In this document: positions 31,851 to 33,496 of the stretch, in pieces
Position numbering within the stretch: the stretch's first letter is position 1
How the letters are laid out: every line of letters starts with the position of its first letter
Assembly (NCBI GenBank): GCA_000961805.1
Contig: LADV01000300.1
Span: 1-33,496, forward strand
From: Peptococcaceae bacterium BRH_c23
GTDB lineage: Bacteria > Bacillota_B > Desulfitobacteriia > Desulfitobacteriales > Desulfitobacteriaceae
Length of the DNA stretch: 33,496 nucleotides
Reading direction: 5' to 3'
Made by a program: the position numbers and the translations under genes
Notes under the pieces: model-generated
The model's input: the letters and a program-made list of their open reading frames with translations, nothing else
What the model was told of the DNA's origin: nothing
Databases searched by the model: none

Positions 31851-33158
31851 TTATTTCAGCATATGTGACGGCAACCAAAGTGCTAGAGACGGCACAAATC
31901 CCACAATAATCAGGACAAGAACGTAAATCGCCATAAACGGCCAACTTCCACGGATTACCGCACCAAGTGTGCTGGGAAATCCTAAACCTTTAGCAACACT
32001 ATCAATCGCGTAAAGATTGAGTCCTACAGGAGGACTTAAGAGGCCTACCTCGATATTAATTACCATCAAGACTGCATACCAAATGAGATCCATTTTGTAG
32101 CCTATCAAAGTAGGTAAAAGTATGGGTATTATGATCATCATAATCGAGGCACCTTCAAGAAACATCCCCATTATAAACATAACAACCATGGTGATAAGAA
32201 GAAAAGTCACCGGAGGAAAACCATTGCTTACAAAAAAGCTGCTTATAGCTCTTCCTAAGCCAAATTGAGTTACAGCATTGCCAAAAACAATTGCCCCACA
32301 AATTATGAACATAACCATGACGGAATTATTTATTGCTTCCCTCAAGATCGGGATAATATCTTTAATCTTTATTGTGCGATAAATGAAAATACCAATTAAA
32401 AAAGACCATAGAACGCCTAAGGCCGCTATTTCCGTGACGGTCGCCAACCCTGTATACATAGGTACAATGACCCCGATGGGGATAATTAAAGCCCAGATAC
32501 CTTCTTTAAAGGCAACCCATCTTTCACTCCAGGTAGCTGCAACAACTTTTTGTTTATCTGGGGAACGAAGATATTCCCAAGCCACATAAATTGAGAAAAG
32601 AATAACCGCCAGCATGCCTGGGACCACGCCAGCCATGAATAAGCTGCCCGTAGATTCCTGGGTGAAAGCGCCATACACTATCATAGGTACACTGGGTGGA
32701 ATCAGGATGCCCAAGGCCCCCCCAGCCACACATATACCCAAAGACAAAGGGAAACTGTAACCATATTTCATCAGATTAGAAATTGCGAAGGAACCTACCA
32801 TAGCCGCAATAGCCACGCTCGTTCCAATCATAGCCGCTAAAAATGCACAGGTCAAAATCGTGGCAATGCCTACGCCGCCGGGAATTTGGCGTAGAAAAAC
32901 GTCAAACAGGTAATATAGCTTTTCTCCTATCCTTCCCCTGCCCAAGATAGTCCCCATTAAGATAAACAAGGGTATAGCCAGAAAAATAAAGTCATTGACG
33001 GTATCAAACATTACCTTGGCAGCGACTACAAGCGCTCCTTCTCCGCTAAGAGCATAGAGACCAATTAAACCTGCGAAACCTAAGGCCACAGGCACGGGCG
33101 TTCCTATAAATAGCAGCACAATCAGGAGGATAACCGCTAGCAGTATAAGACTGGTCAT
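31851..33158 (-). CDS. TRAP transporter large permease (DctM family)
   Basis: 435 residues with about 12 membrane segments. DctM signs: FIGTPVPVALGFAGLIGLY, DFIFLAIPLFILMGTILGRG, GGVGIATILTCAFLAAMIGTSVAIAAMVG, CVAGGALGILIPPSVPMIVYG and the C-terminal INIEVGLLSPPVGLNLYAI. It forms the ion-driven channel of a TRAP uptake system for an organic acid together with DctQ and a periplasmic or lipid-anchored DctP binding protein, the latter not in the window. Its ATG overlaps the dctQ stop (ATGA). Substrate cannot be told without the binding protein. Confidence 0.96.
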   Translation of the reverse strand: MTSLILLAVILLIVLLFIGTPVPVALGFAGLIGLYALSGEGALVVAAKVMFDTVNDFIFLAIPLFILMGTILGRGRIGEKLYYLFDVFLRQIPGGVGIATILTCAFLAAMIGTSVAIAAMVGSFAISNLMKYGYSFPLSLGICVAGGALGILIPPSVPMIVYGAFTQESTGSLFMAGVVPGMLAVILFSIYVAWEYLRSPDKQKVVAATWSERWVAFKEGIWALIIPIGVIVPMYTGLATVTEIAALGVLWSFLIGIFIYRTIKIKDIIPILREAINNSVMVMFIICGAIVFGNAVTQFGLGRAISSFFVSNGFPPVTFLLITMVVMFIMGMFLEGASIMMIIIPILLPTLIGYKMDLIWYAVLMVINIEVGLLSPPVGLNLYAIDSVAKGLGFPSTLGAVIRGSWPFMAIYVLVLIIVGFVPSLALWLPSHMLK

Positions 33159-33496
33159 AGAGCATTCTCCTTTCCGTTTAGATATCTAACTGCATCCATC
33201 AACGCTTCAAGACCGAAAAGAATCATACCCACCGGCAAAACAATTTGCAACAGGTAGATTGGTATTTCCAAAAAAGGGGTATGCCGTCCCGAAATGTAGG
33301 AGGACCAAATCAAATAAAACCCTTTCCATGTAATCAAGGCGCTAAAAACCACGCAAACCAGATCACCTAAGAAACGCATCAGCTCTTGTCCTCTCGGTGG
33401 TAGTTTTCTGGTTAGAATATCAACACGTACGTGTCTCTCCTCCCTAAGGGCAAAAGCTATCCCCAGATAAGTCGCCCAAACCGCCCCATAACCGCT
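33155..33496 (-). CDS. TRAP transporter small permease (DctQ family), partial
   Basis: Open to the window edge, so the N-terminus is missing. The visible ~113 residues include WATYLGIAFALREERHVRVD followed by ILTRKLPPRGQE, the standard DctQ core, and two later membrane segments (LVCVVFSALITWKGFYLIWSS and IYLLQIVLPVGMILFGLEAL). The in-frame ATG at 33379 is internal and not the start. It stops inside the dctM start codon. Confidence 0.93.
   Translation of the reverse strand, partial: SGYGAVWATYLGIAFALREERHVRVDILTRKLPPRGQELMRFLGDLVCVVFSALITWKGFYLIWSSYISGRHTPFLEIPIYLLQIVLPVGMILFGLEALMDAVRYLNGKENAL

Noticed and set aside
31731..31944. N-terminal part of the 111-codon frame overlapping the end of dctM
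   Set aside because: It is an out-of-frame shadow of dctM and a Cys/Tyr-rich intergenic run; only the last ~40 codons look protein-like.

Overview
The window looks like a chromosomal segment of a low-to-moderate GC, endospore-forming-type Firmicute, most likely a Peptococcaceae clostridium close to Desulfosporosinus or Desulfitobacterium. This is inferred from Firmicute-type T-box leaders in front of tyrS and pheST, an L20-type leader before infC-rpmI-rplT, pheT followed by zapA, mutS2 next to a peptidase U32 gene, and the overall style of the proteins. No database search was possible.

Layout. 1-620: the 5' end of a 16S rRNA gene on the minus strand, with two tandem strong promoters behind it. 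628-7495: tyrS with a T-box, a divergent class A penicillin-binding protein gene (the only clear plus-strand gene), then mutS2. 7607-10171: a U32/RlhA-type gene. 10.39-18.92 kb: an accessory block set between the U32 gene and zapA. It carries a mazEF toxin-antitoxin pair, a quorum-sensing locus of ComX-ComQ-ComP-ComA type, ung, a benE-type transporter with a striking inverted-repeat operator, and an XRE-cupin regulator. 18.94-25.28 kb: housekeeping translation and division genes, transcribed infC, rpmI, rplT, an rRNA methyltransferase, pheS, pheT, zapA. 25.48-33.5 kb: a second accessory block with a phosphosulfolactate-synthase-like protein, a metallo-hydrolase, a decayed ThiF/MoeB-type E1 gene next to an intact MoaD/ThiS-like sulfur carrier, a nitronate monooxygenase-like flavoprotein, a chemoreceptor, and a TRAP transporter cut by the window end.

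The most notable system is the 11.1-15.4 kb locus. A 65-residue ComX-like precursor with a near-terminal Trp is followed by an isoprenyl transferase (ComQ), a membrane histidine kinase with an outer PDZ-like domain (ComP) and a NarL/LuxR response regulator (ComA). The order is X-Q-P-A, not the Bacillus order Q-X-P-A. Two features make it unusual. comQ is split at an A-AAA-AAG heptamer, identical to the dnaX-type -1 slippery site, and a -1 shift there restores a normal-length ComQ. The kinase has Asn where the phospho-accepting His is expected. The locus is therefore either decaying or uses recoding and a non-canonical kinase.

Regulatory signals that can be read directly include two T-boxes, the infC leader attenuator with a rare AUU start codon for infC, consensus promoters for rrn, tyrS, pheST, infC, the U32 gene and mazEF, and a 21-bp perfect inverted repeat that encloses the benE promoter.
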